Below are positions 53,534 through 63,210 of a DNA stretch of 64,000 nt, piece after piece; within the stretch, counting starts at the first letter, position 1, and each line of letters begins with the position of its first letter. The notes beneath the pieces are model-generated. The model searched no databases. It was given only the letters and a program-made list of their open reading frames with translations, and was not told the DNA's origin. Made by a program: the position numbers and the translations under genes. Source of the stretch: Vibrio sp. 16 (GTDB taxonomy: Bacteria; Pseudomonadota; Gammaproteobacteria; Enterobacterales; Vibrionaceae); the NCBI RefSeq assembly GCF_963681195.1, contig NZ_OY808998.1:1054001-1118000 (forward strand). Reading direction: 5' to 3'.

Positions 53534-53956
53534 TTGAAATCTATGTTGTCGTTGTCAGATTTGTTTGGGAAAAGATTGCTACTGTGGGTAGCGTTAGTCG
53601 CTATCGGTGGTTCTGCATCCTTGGCCAAATCGTTTGATATTTACGGTCACATTGTTACTGGTATGGAAACACTGGTGGGCGGCGATTGGGCAATGCACCT
53701 TATCGTAGCCACAACGCTGGGCTTTTTTGCATCTTGGGCAACCCCAAAAAGCTTCTATCAATACTCAAGCGTTCCAATCTCACCTTGGGTCGGGTTGCTG
53801 CTTATTGCCGTCACGATCGATGAGTTTTCGCAGATGTATTTCCCGCTTCGACAGTTTTCTTATAGTGATTTGGCGATCAATATCAGTGGTGTCACGATTG
53901 GTAGCCTTACCTATCTTTGTTACATGAGCTTCCGTTACCCTGCTTACTTGCGCTGA
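53534..53956 (+). CDS. VanZ-like membrane protein
   Basis: A 140-residue protein with four membrane helices and the VanZ-like motif TIDEFSQMYFPLRQFSYSDL, then AINISGVTIGS. VanZ homologues are widespread and mostly of unknown role. The likely start is TTG 53534, with AGGAG five bases upstream; an ATG three codons in is the alternative. The gene follows ctaB by 56 bases. Its last 13 bases overlap the convergent ABC permease gene. Confidence 0.8.
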   Translation: MKSMLSLSDLFGKRLLLWVALVAIGGSASLAKSFDIYGHIVTGMETLVGGDWAMHLIVATTLGFFASWATPKSFYQYSSVPISPWVGLLLIAVTIDEFSQMYFPLRQFSYSDLAINISGVTIGSLTYLCYMSFRYPAYLR

Positions 53957-54855
53957 TGGCGCAGAATATGACTTTCTAGCTTTTTAAAGAGCATGGAAAG
54001 GGCTAAGCAAATCGTCAAATACGTTAGGCCGACAATCAACCAAATTTCAAAAATTAACCCAGACGAGTTCGCCATCTCGGTGCCGACAAACGTCATTTCT
54101 TGAATCGAAATCAGGGACACAATCGACGTGTCTTTAATCAGCGAAATCGCCTGTCCTGCCAATGCTGGCGTTATCGTGACAAGCACTTGCGGCGCAATCA
54201 CATAGCGATACTTCACCCAAGTGGATAAACTCAGTGAGTCTGCGGCCTCCCATTGACCTTTTTCAACGCTGGCTAAACCTGAGCGGACGATCTCTGCGAC
54301 GTAAGCTGAAGACAGAATACCAATGCAAAGCACGCCAGAAAGCAAGTTTTCCCACAGCGCTGCGGGACCAAACAACAGAGATTGCAGTGAGGTAATGTCA
54401 CCGGAATGGTTTCTGAGTATTTCTCCTAGACCTAATAAAGGGATTAATTGGTTTGAGATAAAGAAATAGAAAATAAACACAAACACCAATGGCGGAATGT
54501 TGCGAACTAACTGGATGAAAATATTGATAGGCTGACGGATGAGGGTAAACCGCGATTGCCTACCGATACCAAGTAATGTCCCTAGGGTGAAGGCGAGTAC
54601 ACCTCCCCAAATACTTAGGCGCAGTGTCGCGACCAAACCTTGAAAAAAGTAGGGCAGTGAGCCATCGGACCGCGCGGTAAAAATGAGGTCAAAGGCTTGT
54701 TGCCATCGCCAATGGTAGTTAACGCCAATTGAAGAGCGGTAGTAGAGCCAGCCGACAAGAAGCGCCAAGCCAAACAATAGAGTGACGTCTAGCTTATTGA
54801 ACTTGAATTTGCTTTCTGCAACAACGGGTGCAGATGCGGATTGTACATTACTCAC
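53944..54855 (-). CDS. Polar amino-acid ABC transporter permease
   Basis: A 303-residue inner-membrane protein of the HisM/GltK type. It has the EAA motif region SLSTWVKYRYVIAPQVLVTI, with GQAISLIKDTSIVSLISIQE and the upstream LSIWGGVLAFTLGTLLGIGR and VRNIPPLVFVFIFYF. It forms a pair with the permease at 55723. Last gene of the leftward ATPase-permease-binding protein-permease operon. Its 3' end overlaps the VanZ gene. Confidence 0.9.
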   Translation of the reverse strand: MSNVQSASAPVVAESKFKFNKLDVTLLFGLALLVGWLYYRSSIGVNYHWRWQQAFDLIFTARSDGSLPYFFQGLVATLRLSIWGGVLAFTLGTLLGIGRQSRFTLIRQPINIFIQLVRNIPPLVFVFIFYFFISNQLIPLLGLGEILRNHSGDITSLQSLLFGPAALWENLLSGVLCIGILSSAYVAEIVRSGLASVEKGQWEAADSLSLSTWVKYRYVIAPQVLVTITPALAGQAISLIKDTSIVSLISIQEMTFVGTEMANSSGLIFEIWLIVGLTYLTICLALSMLFKKLESHILRHQRK

Positions 54856-54876
54856 TTTACTACCACTTCGTTATGT

Positions 54877-55713
54877 TTATTGACCGTTTGCGACCTGATT
54901 TTGCCAATCTAGTGTGGAGAACCAGTACTCATAGCGCTCGCTTAACCAACCATCTTGAGTTCTGGCGTTGATCCACTCATCGAAAAAGGCTTTTTTATCC
55001 TCTTCCCCTAAACGAACCGCAAAGGCTTCATTGCCTTTAGACAAACGCTCTGAGAAAGGAATAAACAGTTTATCGGCATGTTTGACCGCTTCATGCTCTG
55101 GTTTCGGACTCGAGGCGATTACCGCGTGTGCGTTGCCATTGAGGACTTCTTGGAATGCTTGCGCGTCGTCATCAAATTGAAGGATTTTTGCTTTCGGGAA
55201 CGTCTCACGAGCCACTTGAACGGTAAATGCTCCGCGTCTGGCGGCTATTTTTACGCGGCGAGAGTCGAAGTCACTGAACTCTGAAAATCCAGCTGCGAGC
55301 TCTGTGTTCGCGGCTACTTGAACCCCTGAGTGCGAGTATGGCGTCGAAAACAACACGCTTTTAGAGCGCTCTGGCGTGACGCTCATTCCGCCGATGATGA
55401 CATCGAATTTCTGTGCCAATAGCGCGGGAATAATGCCATCCCACGCAGTGGGTACGAACTCGACTTTCCAGCCAGAGTCTGCGGCAAGGCGCTTGGCAAC
55501 ATCGATTTCAAAGCCAATCAACTCACCTTGAGTGTTGCGCATAGCCCAAGGGACAAACGTTGACATACCAACGCGCAATGTACCGCGCTCATTGATTTTA
55601 TTGATGTTGGGCGTGTCACTCGCCATAGAAGGCAGTGCAATCGCCAATCCAAGTAGTGCGGTAATGGCACGCTTGAAGCTCTTTTTCGATACGAACTTTC
55701 CTAATGTTTTCAT
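54877..55713 (-). CDS. Polar amino-acid ABC transporter substrate-binding protein
   Basis: A 278-residue periplasmic protein of the SBP_bac_3 family. The signal is KRAITALLGLAIALPSMA-SD. Then come RGTLRVGMSTFVPWAMRNTQ, GFEIDVAKRLAADSGWKVEF, WDGIIPALLAQKFDVIIGGM and SVTPERSKSVLFSTPY. The ligand-binding Arg of the family lies in the TPERS segment. It lies between the two permease genes of its operon. The ligand is probably a polar or acidic amino acid; the sequence does not decide. Confidence 0.9.
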   Translation of the reverse strand: MKTLGKFVSKKSFKRAITALLGLAIALPSMASDTPNINKINERGTLRVGMSTFVPWAMRNTQGELIGFEIDVAKRLAADSGWKVEFVPTAWDGIIPALLAQKFDVIIGGMSVTPERSKSVLFSTPYSHSGVQVAANTELAAGFSEFSDFDSRRVKIAARRGAFTVQVARETFPKAKILQFDDDAQAFQEVLNGNAHAVIASSPKPEHEAVKHADKLFIPFSERLSKGNEAFAVRLGEEDKKAFFDEWINARTQDGWLSERYEYWFSTLDWQNQVANGQ

Positions 55714-55722
55714 GGTTGTTCC

Positions 55723-56517
55723 TTATTGTGTTCGCCAACTAGCGCCCAATTTGTGCTCAAGGAGAGCAGACAAAGCGGACAATGACAGGGTGAGCAGCAG
55801 ATAAATTGCTGCGACGCTGAACCAGATTTCGAATGGCATCGCAGTTTCAGCGACGATATTTCTCCCCTCCGTAGTGAGGTCAAAAATCGCCATCACAGAT
55901 ACAATGGAGGAATTTTTGACCAACGATACCACTTCGTTGGTCAAAGGCGGCAGCGTCCTTTGCAGCAACTGAGGCAAGATAACATCATAGTAGGTATAAA
56001 ACGGATTGAGCCCCAATGACTTGGCCGCCTCAAACTGGCCTTTCGATATACTATTCAAGCCACCGCGGAAAATCTCGGCCGTGTAAGCACCTTGAAAGAG
56101 GGACAAAGCGAGTACCGCTGTTGCAAAGCGGTCTAAGCCAATCACAGGACCAAAGACAAAATAGAGCAGATAGATCTGCACCAGCAACGGAGTGTTGCGG
56201 ATCAGTTCAATGTAGCCAGTCGCTAGCGCACGCCCGACAACCGAGTTGGACAGTTTTAGCAAAGCGGTGGTTAACCCAATCACTAAGGTAAAGAGTAGGC
56301 TGATTAACGATATTTTTATCGTGACAAACAGGCCTTCAATAAGCTCAGCAGGCCACCATTCTCCCTCTTCATAAAAGGCGATGTAGTCAGGTACTCGGTC
56401 CCATTGCCATTGGTAGCCCATCGTCTTGGCACCTGAATCCAACAGCCACCATAGCCCCGCAGCGAGCAGCAATATCTGAAAAATGGCGGAAAAAACGGGT
56501 TTAAGTATGTTAACCAT
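55723..56517 (-). CDS. Polar amino-acid ABC transporter permease
   Basis: A 264-residue permease. KISLISLLFTLVIGLTTALL and ELIRNTPLLVQIYLLYFVFG are typical of the HisMQ class, and the EAA region is AAKSLGLNPFYTYYDVILPQ followed by NEVVSLVKNSSIVSVMAIFD. It is the second gene of the operon, starting three bases after the ATPase and ending nine bases before the binding protein. Confidence 0.9.
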   Translation of the reverse strand: MVNILKPVFSAIFQILLLAAGLWWLLDSGAKTMGYQWQWDRVPDYIAFYEEGEWWPAELIEGLFVTIKISLISLLFTLVIGLTTALLKLSNSVVGRALATGYIELIRNTPLLVQIYLLYFVFGPVIGLDRFATAVLALSLFQGAYTAEIFRGGLNSISKGQFEAAKSLGLNPFYTYYDVILPQLLQRTLPPLTNEVVSLVKNSSIVSVMAIFDLTTEGRNIVAETAMPFEIWFSVAAIYLLLTLSLSALSALLEHKLGASWRTQ

Positions 56518-56519
56518 GA

Positions 56520-57236
56520 TTAATGACTGAGTATTTGGGTGAGAAACTGCTTTGTTCGTGGATGAGACGGCGCGGTGAACAACTGCTCAGGAGGAGCGCT
56601 TTCTAGTACTTCACCTTTGTCCATAAAGATCACTCGATGGGCGACTTTTCTCGCGAAACCCATCTCGTGGGTCACGCACATCATTGTGATGCCGTCGTTG
56701 GCAAGGTCGATCATTACATCAAGAACTTCCTGAATCGTTTCTGGGTCTAGGGCTGATGTTGGTTCATCGAATAGTAAAATTTCTGGTTGCATGCACAAAG
56801 ACCGAGCGATAGCGACACGCTGTTGTTGCCCCCCTGAAAGTTGGATTGGGTATTTAGATGCTTGCTCAGCGATGTTGACCCGCTCCAAGTAATGCATTGC
56901 TCGTTGTTGGGCTTCGAGCTTAGAGAGCTTGAGAGTTCGAACAGGGGCCAGTGTTAAGTTTTCTAACACAGTTAAATGAGGAAAGAGATTAAAGTGTTGG
57001 AACACCATACCCACTTTTCCAGGTGGGACTTGATCAATGGATGAACCAAGAACAGAGATCTCGCCTTCCGATACGCTTTCTAGTCCATTGACTGTTCGTA
57101 TCAGGGTGGACTTACCCGATCCAGAAGGGCCACAGATGACCAGAATCTCTCCCTTGGATACCGAGAGTTGGATGTTATTTAGGGCTTGGAATTGCCCATA
57201 CCATTTGCTGACATTCGAAAAATTAATCGCGGTCAT
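56520..57236 (-). CDS. Polar amino-acid ABC transporter ATP-binding protein
   Basis: A 238-residue ATPase with Walker [11 protein letters not shown]-loop [11 protein letters not shown], signature [13 protein letters not shown], Walker [13 protein letters not shown], and switch His in [10 protein letters not shown]. It is of the GlnQ/ArtP type and powers import through the two permeases downstream. First gene of the operon; the promoter lies in the gap to aroG. Confidence 0.95.
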   Translation of the reverse strand: MTAINFSNVSKWYGQFQALNNIQLSVSKGEILVICGPSGSGKSTLIRTVNGLESVSEGEISVLGSSIDQVPPGKVGMVFQHFNLFPHLTVLENLTLAPVRTLKLSKLEAQQRAMHYLERVNIAEQASKYPIQLSGGQQQRVAIARSLCMQPEILLFDEPTSALDPETIQEVLDVMIDLANDGITMMCVTHEMGFARKVAHRVIFMDKGEVLESAPPEQLFTAPSHPRTKQFLTQILSH

Positions 57237-57351
57237 GATGATACTGCGTTGTTTTTATAGTGGTATTACCATAGCAATATCAATCGGATATTGCATCACA
57301 CATAGCGAATATCTGCCGCTAAATCGCGGATTTTAACCGCAAATTACCGGG

Positions 57352-57369
57352 TGTAATTTTATTTTTACA
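57352..57369. promoter_or_regulatory. TyrR box before aroG
   Basis: TGTAATTTTATTTTTACA matches the TyrR consensus TGTAAA-N6-TTTACA at 11 of 12 bases. It overlaps a second inverted repeat, TTTTACAC with GTGTAAAA around ten bases (57363-57388), a weaker adjacent site. The 57237-57540 gap holds these and the two divergent promoters; a 14-codon frame at 57484-57528 has no run of aromatic codons. Confidence 0.7.
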
Positions 57370-57540
57370 CAAATCGTAAAGTGTAAAATTGGTGGAAATA
57401 TTGCCTTTTGGTAAAAATAGTGGTTGCAACCTTGGTTTTTGATAGATAAGTTACAAGGAACAGGAAAAACACGTTGAGCAATTATGCATCAACCCGTTGG
57501 ATGCTGGCGCTCACGCCAAGAGAAATAGGAAGTAGTAGCA

Positions 57541-58596
57541 ATGTTCCAGACAGATGATGTACGAATCAGCAAAGTAAAAGAATTATTACCACCAGTTGCT
57601 GTTTTAGAGAAGTTTCCAGCAACAGAAACCGCCTCTTCAACCACGTTTCGCTCCCGCCAAGCGATTTCAAATATTTTAAAAGGTGAGGATGACCGCTTAC
57701 TCGTTATCGTTGGTCCGTGCTCTATCCACGATCCAGAAGCCGCGATTGAATACGGCAAGCGTTTAAAGGTGCTACGCGATGAATTGGGCGACCGACTTGA
57801 AGTTGTAATGCGTGTGTATTTCGAAAAACCACGTACGACAGTGGGCTGGAAAGGGCTCATCAACGACCCTTACCTAAACGATACATTTAAGATCAACGAC
57901 GGTCTGCGTATGGGCCGTAAGCTGCTTCTCGATTTGACGGATATGGGGCTCCCAACTGCAAGTGAATTTCTCGACATGATCACACCACAGTATGTGGCAG
58001 ACCTAATCAGTTGGGGGGCAATCGGTGCTCGTACCACAGAATCACAAGTGCACCGTGAACTGGCTTCTGGTATTTCATGCCCAGTGGGTTTCAAAAATGG
58101 TACTGACGGTAATATTAAGATTGCCTCGGACGCGATTCGCAGCGCAAGTGCATCTCACCATTTCTTATCTGTTACCAAGTATGGTCACTCTGCGATTGTA
58201 GAAACCGCAGGTAACCCAGATTGCCACATTATCCTTCGTGGCGGTAAAGAGCCTAACTACAGTGCAGATCATGTTGGTTCGATCAAGGCTGAGCTTGAAG
58301 CTTCTGGCCTGCCTCAAAAAGTGATGATCGACTTTAGCCATGCAAACAGCTCTAAGCAGTACCAACGCCAAATGGTTGTGAGTGATGATGTCGCAGGTCA
58401 AATTGCCGGTGGTGAAGAGGCGATCTTTGGCGTGATGATTGAATCTCACTTGGTTGAAGGGCGACAAGACCTAGTGGACGGCGTTGCGCCTAACTACGGT
58501 CAATCGATCACTGACGCATGTATTGGCTGGGAAGACACTGAGAAAGTGTTGCGCCAATTGGCCGATTCGGTCCAAGCTCGCCGAGACAATAAGTAA
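57541..58596 (+). CDS. aroG: 3-deoxy-7-phosphoheptulonate (DAHP) synthase
   Basis: Catalyses the first step of aromatic amino-acid synthesis, from phosphoenolpyruvate and erythrose-4-phosphate. The 351-residue protein is very close to E. coli AroG: VKELLPPVAVLEKFPATE, VIVGPCSIHDPEAA, RVYFEKPRTTVGWKGLINDP, SWGAIGARTTESQVHRELAS and MIDFSHANSSKQYQRQM. The metal Cys is in the GPCSIHD motif. A TyrR box upstream indicates tyrosine or phenylalanine control; which isozyme (Phe- or Tyr-sensitive) is not certain. Good ATG and a UUCG-loop terminator follow. Confidence 0.92.
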   Translation: MFQTDDVRISKVKELLPPVAVLEKFPATETASSTTFRSRQAISNILKGEDDRLLVIVGPCSIHDPEAAIEYGKRLKVLRDELGDRLEVVMRVYFEKPRTTVGWKGLINDPYLNDTFKINDGLRMGRKLLLDLTDMGLPTASEFLDMITPQYVADLISWGAIGARTTESQVHRELASGISCPVGFKNGTDGNIKIASDAIRSASASHHFLSVTKYGHSAIVETAGNPDCHIILRGGKEPNYSADHVGSIKAELEASGLPQKVMIDFSHANSSKQYQRQMVVSDDVAGQIAGGEEAIFGVMIESHLVEGRQDLVDGVAPNYGQSITDACIGWEDTEKVLRQLADSVQARRDNK

Positions 58597-58616
58597 GCCA
58601 ACCTTTTAGCGATACA

Positions 58617-58641
58617 AAAGCTCCTTCGGGAGCTTTTTTGC
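58617..58641 (+). terminator. Terminator after aroG
   Basis: AAAAGCTCC/GGAGCTTTT around a TTCG tetraloop, then TT; a textbook intrinsic terminator. Confidence 0.92.
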
Positions 58642-58694
58642 TTTTTATAGGTGTATGGTTATACTGCGCCAGTTAATCATAGAAGGAATGAATT

Positions 58695-59003
58695 ATGTTG
58701 ATTAGAGTGAGTCTGTTGCTCTTGCTGTCGTTCTCTTCGCTGAGCTGGGCGAACAGTCAAACGTCGCCGCTATTTCTCTACTCGCTGAATAATCCGGTCG
58801 AAGAAGATCTTCATCAACCTGAAAAGAGTTATTCAGATGAAATACTCGCAAAAGATGAGACTCTGCCAATCGAATACCGACAGCCGTGTGACGTCAAATG
58901 TGGGGTAAGAAACACGAGTTTGTTCGTGCTTCAAATGGTCGCGGAAGCAAAAGCGGATCAGGAATATCGAACCCGTTTGATTTTGCCAAACGACCAACCT
59001 TAA
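58695..59003 (+). CDS. Small secreted protein of unknown function
   Basis: A 102-residue protein with a signal peptide (VSLLLLLSFSSLSWA-NS). The mature part is charged, with a C-x-x-x-C pair in RQPCDVKCGVRNTS and a helical tail (VLQMVAEAKADQEYRTRLIL). It has a GAAGGAATG site before ATG and its own terminator. I do not recognise a family. Confidence 0.6.
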   Translation: MLIRVSLLLLLSFSSLSWANSQTSPLFLYSLNNPVEEDLHQPEKSYSDEILAKDETLPIEYRQPCDVKCGVRNTSLFVLQMVAEAKADQEYRTRLILPNDQP

Positions 59004-59029
59004 AAAACGAGCTCATTTGAGCTCGTTTT
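59004..59029. terminator. Bidirectional terminator before malS
   Basis: AAAACGAGCTCA/TGAGCTCGTTTT, a 12-pair stem with a tiny loop, between the small secreted gene and the convergent amylase gene. Confidence 0.85.
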
Positions 59030-59038
59030 CTATTTAGA

Positions 59039-61099
59039 TTATTTTCCCAAGTAACCCACTACGACTTTATCGTTGCCAAGGGTACGAGAAAATACATAGG
59101 CGGACTCATTCGGGATGAGCTTGTGTTGACCGGCACCAATGGCAGGGTGTCGTTGTCTAAACTGGCCGAGAGTTTGCCAATGTTCTAAGAGGGCTTTGCG
59201 CTCGGTGTCGAGTTTCCACAGCATGTCTGAGCGAGTGCCTTGATGGAAATCATCGGCGTATGGGCCAAGCTCACGAGCGATTTCATCCCCGTAGTACACT
59301 TGAACAGCGCCTGGACTTAGCATGAGCGCATTGGCGGCGTTGCGCTGCATTTCAAACGACTTGAAACGGTCGAAAAATAGCTCTGTGTCATGAGATGACA
59401 TGTAGCTTACCGGAGTAAAATCAGGCGTTTCTTGCATTGAATCAGCATAATTTTGATAGGTATCCTGCATTTGGCTAAAACATGCGGCACCTTTATCCAG
59501 TTTTTTCTGCATATCAAAGTTGATCAATGCATCAAAGCCGTCATCCACATAAGGCGAACGATACGCCGAATGGCCCCACACTTCTCCCATCATCCAGAAA
59601 GGCTCGCCTTGTTTACCGTTTTCTCTGCGCCACTGTTCAAGGCTCTGGGAGGCGGACGCTTTGAGTCTGCGCCACACATCTCCTTCAACATGCTTGACGG
59701 TGTCTACGCGAAAACCGTCAATACCAAAGCGTTTGACCCAGTCAGATTGCCAACTGATTAAGTAATCAGAGACGGTAAAATTGTCTCTTTTGGTGACTCG
59801 TGTTCCTGGATTATCGAGTAACCACTGAGGCGGCGTGACGGGCTGGTCGGCTTCGGTGAGAAAGTCGGGTAGGCCTGCTAATGTCATGGTGATGTCACTT
59901 GAGCCCGGTTTCGAGTAGCCAGGCAGACCAGTTCGAACCCAATCCGGCCCCCACCAGTTTACCCAATTGTCGCTTTGATAGTTGATCGCTTGGTGGTAAC
60001 TATGCCAGTTCTCATTGCCATTTGGAGACCATTGTGCCCATTTGCTTGGCAGTGATTGCGGGTTAACAACATCAATGTTGTCGAACTGGAGATCCGCTAA
60101 TGTGGAATATCCAGAGTGGTTGATCACTGCATCGAGGAAAACTTTTATGCCTCGCTTGTGAGCTTCGTTGACCAAGATTTCTAAATCATTATCGTTGCCA
60201 AAGTTTTCATCTATCTTGGTGAAGTCTCGCGTCCAGTAACCGTGGTAGGCATAAAATGGGAAGCTGCCTTTTTCTCCGCCCCCCACGAACCCATGAACTT
60301 GCTCAACAATCGGCGACAGCCAGATCACATCGGTCCCTAAGCTTTTTATGTAGTCTAGTTTTGCCGTTACGCCTTTAAGGTCACCACCGTGGAATGTGCC
60401 CACCTCTTGTTTACCATCTTTCTGTCGGCCATAGCTTTGGTCGTTGGATGAGTCAGCATTATTAAATCTATCCACCATCACAAAGTAGATATTGGCGTTG
60501 CTGTAACTAAATGGAAAGGCGTTAGGTTGGCTTTCTATCGGTTCAAGGAGAACCAGCCCCCCGCTTGTTTGTGCTGGGCTAAGTGTGACCTTCCCATCTT
60601 CAACCGTGACAACTTGTCCGCTGAATGCCTCTTTTAACTTCGTGCCATCTGGATAAGTTTCGGCGAGATCCAACGTTGCAGGGTCGGTTGACAATTGTTC
60701 ACACTGCACATTGGGAATCGGGCGTTTAAATACGGTTTGCTTACTTTTTTTGGCTTCCCTTGCGATTGCGATTGTTTTGTTTTCTTCATCGTAAGAAAAG
60801 GAGTAATCACCAGCGAAGCGAACGTTGAGGTCAAGCAGTGTTTCTTTACCGCAGTTCAACTGTAAAGGGCGGCGAAACTTCACTTTTTGTTCGGCAGGCG
60901 CCTCGCATTCCCCCTCAACATCTGAGATTTTTAGTTGGTAGAGTTGTTTGGTGAGTGGCAGAACGAGGGGTTCTGAAGCGGTCAAAGGAAAGTCTCTGCT
61001 CGTGGTGGTAGTGCTAACCGATAAGCTAGGCGCAGCAAAGGCCGAAGTGCTTGTCGCGAGCAATATACTCGCCGTGATGAGAGTATGGCAATGTTTCAC
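59039..61099 (-). CDS. malS: Periplasmic alpha-amylase, MalS type
   Basis: This 686-residue GH13 enzyme shortens maltodextrins in the periplasm; its length is close to E. coli MalS (676). It has a signal peptide (ASILLATSTSAFA-AP), a cysteine-containing N-terminal domain (two Cys pairs, about 60-145), and the catalytic barrel starting ANIYFVMVDRFNNADSSND. Motifs: DAVINHSGYS, nucleophile in GFRVDTVKHVEGDVW (about 461), acid in MGEVWGHSAY (about 505), and MSSHDTELFFDRF (about 570). It complements pulA and lamB, but I see no clear MalT box upstream. Confidence 0.88.
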   Translation of the reverse strand: MKHCHTLITASILLATSTSAFAAPSLSVSTTTTSRDFPLTASEPLVLPLTKQLYQLKISDVEGECEAPAEQKVKFRRPLQLNCGKETLLDLNVRFAGDYSFSYDEENKTIAIAREAKKSKQTVFKRPIPNVQCEQLSTDPATLDLAETYPDGTKLKEAFSGQVVTVEDGKVTLSPAQTSGGLVLLEPIESQPNAFPFSYSNANIYFVMVDRFNNADSSNDQSYGRQKDGKQEVGTFHGGDLKGVTAKLDYIKSLGTDVIWLSPIVEQVHGFVGGGEKGSFPFYAYHGYWTRDFTKIDENFGNDNDLEILVNEAHKRGIKVFLDAVINHSGYSTLADLQFDNIDVVNPQSLPSKWAQWSPNGNENWHSYHQAINYQSDNWVNWWGPDWVRTGLPGYSKPGSSDITMTLAGLPDFLTEADQPVTPPQWLLDNPGTRVTKRDNFTVSDYLISWQSDWVKRFGIDGFRVDTVKHVEGDVWRRLKASASQSLEQWRRENGKQGEPFWMMGEVWGHSAYRSPYVDDGFDALINFDMQKKLDKGAACFSQMQDTYQNYADSMQETPDFTPVSYMSSHDTELFFDRFKSFEMQRNAANALMLSPGAVQVYYGDEIARELGPYADDFHQGTRSDMLWKLDTERKALLEHWQTLGQFRQRHPAIGAGQHKLIPNESAYVFSRTLGNDKVVVGYLGK

Positions 61100-61259
61100 G
61101 TAATAGTCCTTATTTTTATGATAGCTAGCTAATCATAAAAGGAACCGATAAGTGCGACATCATTCTCCCCATCTACGCCCTAAAATGGGCGATAGATCAC
61201 CCATCTTTCACAGAGCAGGAAGCCATATTGAGAGGGGAAATCAGGTAAGGCTGTTCGGG

Positions 61260-62858
61260 TTAGCCATCCGCGTTCCACCTAGGAACAGGCTGAGCTTGTA
61301 TGTGTGCGGTGTCGCTCATTTGGTAGAACACTGCAAAGTCTTCAGGCTTAATCGGTCTGGCGTAGTAAAAACCTTGGATGTATTTAACGCCAAGTTGCTC
61401 GAGTTGTTCGATTTGATATTCGGTTTCCACGCCTTCCGCAATCACTCTCATCCCCAAGTCTGTCGCGAGTTGAATCATCGATTTCAAAACCGGCTTAATA
61501 TTGGAATCTGAATGCAAACTTTTGATAAACACTTGGTCGATTTTGACCACATCAAATTTCATTTGCCTAATGAGGTTTAATCCCGAGTAACCAGTGCCAA
61601 AATCATCAATGGCAATTTCAAAACCGAGTGATTGGATTTGTGTTAAATGGGTGAGTGCTAAATCAAGTTGCTCGGAAGTGAGATCAACGTTCTCTGTGAG
61701 CTCCAACAGTATTCTTGAGACCAGTTTTGGATGGCGCTTGGCGTAGTTTGTCAGATATTCGACGAACTCAGGTTTGACGATTTGGTAACGACTAATGTTG
61801 ATGCTGATGTAGTTGTGTTCACAATAGTCTGGATTGCGTTTAAGAAAACGTGTGACCTCTCTAAACGCGTATTCTGTTACGCGATCAATGATCCCTAGCT
61901 TTTCTGCGAGAGGGATAAATTGCTCCGGAGAAATCTGCCCTTGTACCGGATGGTTCCAACGCACTAGAGCTTCACTTCCCACCACTTTTCTGGAGTGAAT
62001 ATCAACGATAGGTTGCAGGTAGAGTTCGATTTGTTCTTGGTGGATTGCATTAACGAGTGAGTATTCAACGGATCTTTTTACTAATGTTTGGTATCGGATC
62101 ATCAAGTAGAGCAATGATAAGACTAGGGCGATAGAGACGGTCTCACCCACATGCGACAAATAGTGATTTTGGTATGACTCGCTGGTCAGATAAACGCTGA
62201 TAGATAAAGGGTAAAGCGAGGACGAAAAACTGTAGAGTTTTAAGCCGGGCTGTGTTTGATTGCTTTGGATGACTTCGTTGAGCACATGAACTTGGTATCC
62301 ATACTTACGTTCTTCAAACACTGGTGAAATGAGTTCCAAAAACTGCTGAGGATGAAGAAGTGCGTTGATGCCTCGTTTCTTATTTGAAGATGAGTAAATA
62401 AAAAAGGTTTTTAGTTTGCTTTTCGATTCGGTAAGAGAAATGGTGATGTGTTTGGGGGAGGCGTCAATACGTTGCAAGGTTGAGTTAAAGAGCCGAATTT
62501 GTGATGGGCCTTCATTGCTCGTGCAGTAAACGATGCCATCTTTATACAGGCCGATTTCTTTCAACATTCTCGAGTTGAAAACCTTTGCCCTTAGCGCCAG
62601 TTTGTCTTGTTCGCTGCAATCATCCCCAACCTTGATGGCGAGCGTCTGCAAATCATCCGCCATGGTATCGATATAACGTTCTAGTTTATTGATCGAATCG
62701 CTTCCATCGTTCAGCGCATGTTTGCGTAATTGGTGGTGATTGAAGATGGCCGCGAGTAAGAAAACGCCCACAAATATCGATGTGACCGGCAATAGCACCG
62801 GGAAATGACTCCAAATCTCTTTGAATCTATTTTCAACAATAAAATTGCGTTTTTTCAT
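61260..62858 (-). CDS. c-di-GMP phosphodiesterase with CSS-type sensor and EAL domain
   Basis: A 532-residue membrane protein. Two membrane helices (about 18-38 and 242-258) enclose a periplasmic domain like the CSS-motif sensor, though the motif reads YCTSNEG, and a second Cys lies at VGDDCSEQD. This domain senses thiol redox state in known members. The EAL domain (about 275-520) has EALVRW, SINISRYQI, LELTENVDL, IDDFGTGYSGLN, KIDQVFI and EGVETEYQ, that is, all residues for metal binding and catalysis. It should degrade c-di-GMP. It lies next to the adhesin gene, divergent from it. Confidence 0.88.
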   Translation of the reverse strand: MKKRNFIVENRFKEIWSHFPVLLPVTSIFVGVFLLAAIFNHHQLRKHALNDGSDSINKLERYIDTMADDLQTLAIKVGDDCSEQDKLALRAKVFNSRMLKEIGLYKDGIVYCTSNEGPSQIRLFNSTLQRIDASPKHITISLTESKSKLKTFFIYSSSNKKRGINALLHPQQFLELISPVFEERKYGYQVHVLNEVIQSNQTQPGLKLYSFSSSLYPLSISVYLTSESYQNHYLSHVGETVSIALVLSLLYLMIRYQTLVKRSVEYSLVNAIHQEQIELYLQPIVDIHSRKVVGSEALVRWNHPVQGQISPEQFIPLAEKLGIIDRVTEYAFREVTRFLKRNPDYCEHNYISINISRYQIVKPEFVEYLTNYAKRHPKLVSRILLELTENVDLTSEQLDLALTHLTQIQSLGFEIAIDDFGTGYSGLNLIRQMKFDVVKIDQVFIKSLHSDSNIKPVLKSMIQLATDLGMRVIAEGVETEYQIEQLEQLGVKYIQGFYYARPIKPEDFAVFYQMSDTAHIQAQPVPRWNADG

Positions 62859-63210
62859 ATCGCGCTCAATCGCTAAATCGATGTAAGTACTATAGGTTTT
62901 AATTTTCTTCAGATGTACGAATATTTGCTTTCAATCAGCCAATTTCTTCGATTCTGCTTGTTTTTGTAGTCTAAATTCTCATTTTTGATACGCGTGGTTC
63001 AGCGGATGATTTTTGTCAATAACTCAATAAGTTAGAGAAGCTAAAAGAAATATGTCACTGGCTATACTCAAATCAGCCGTTTGATAGTTCTCATATCAGG
63101 TTAAATGAGTCGCAAAAATGTCGAAATTTGTTACTTTGGGTGAATGAGTTTATAAAACAAATAATAAACATCGATCGAGTCGCATCGACTAGAAGGTCGG
63201 GGGAGAAGGT
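62859..63210. other. Gap between the phosphodiesterase and adhesin genes
   Basis: A divergent promoter region of 352 bases, AT-rich. Nothing recognisable beyond a short AGTCG-CAT-CGACT inverted repeat (63178-63190) and a good ribosome site (GGGAGAAGG) just before the adhesin start. Confidence 0.5.

Noticed and set aside
57484..57528. 14-codon frame before aroG as an attenuator leader peptide
   Set aside because: Contains one Trp and no Phe or Tyr run, no paired terminator/antiterminator hairpins; the TyrR box explains control better.
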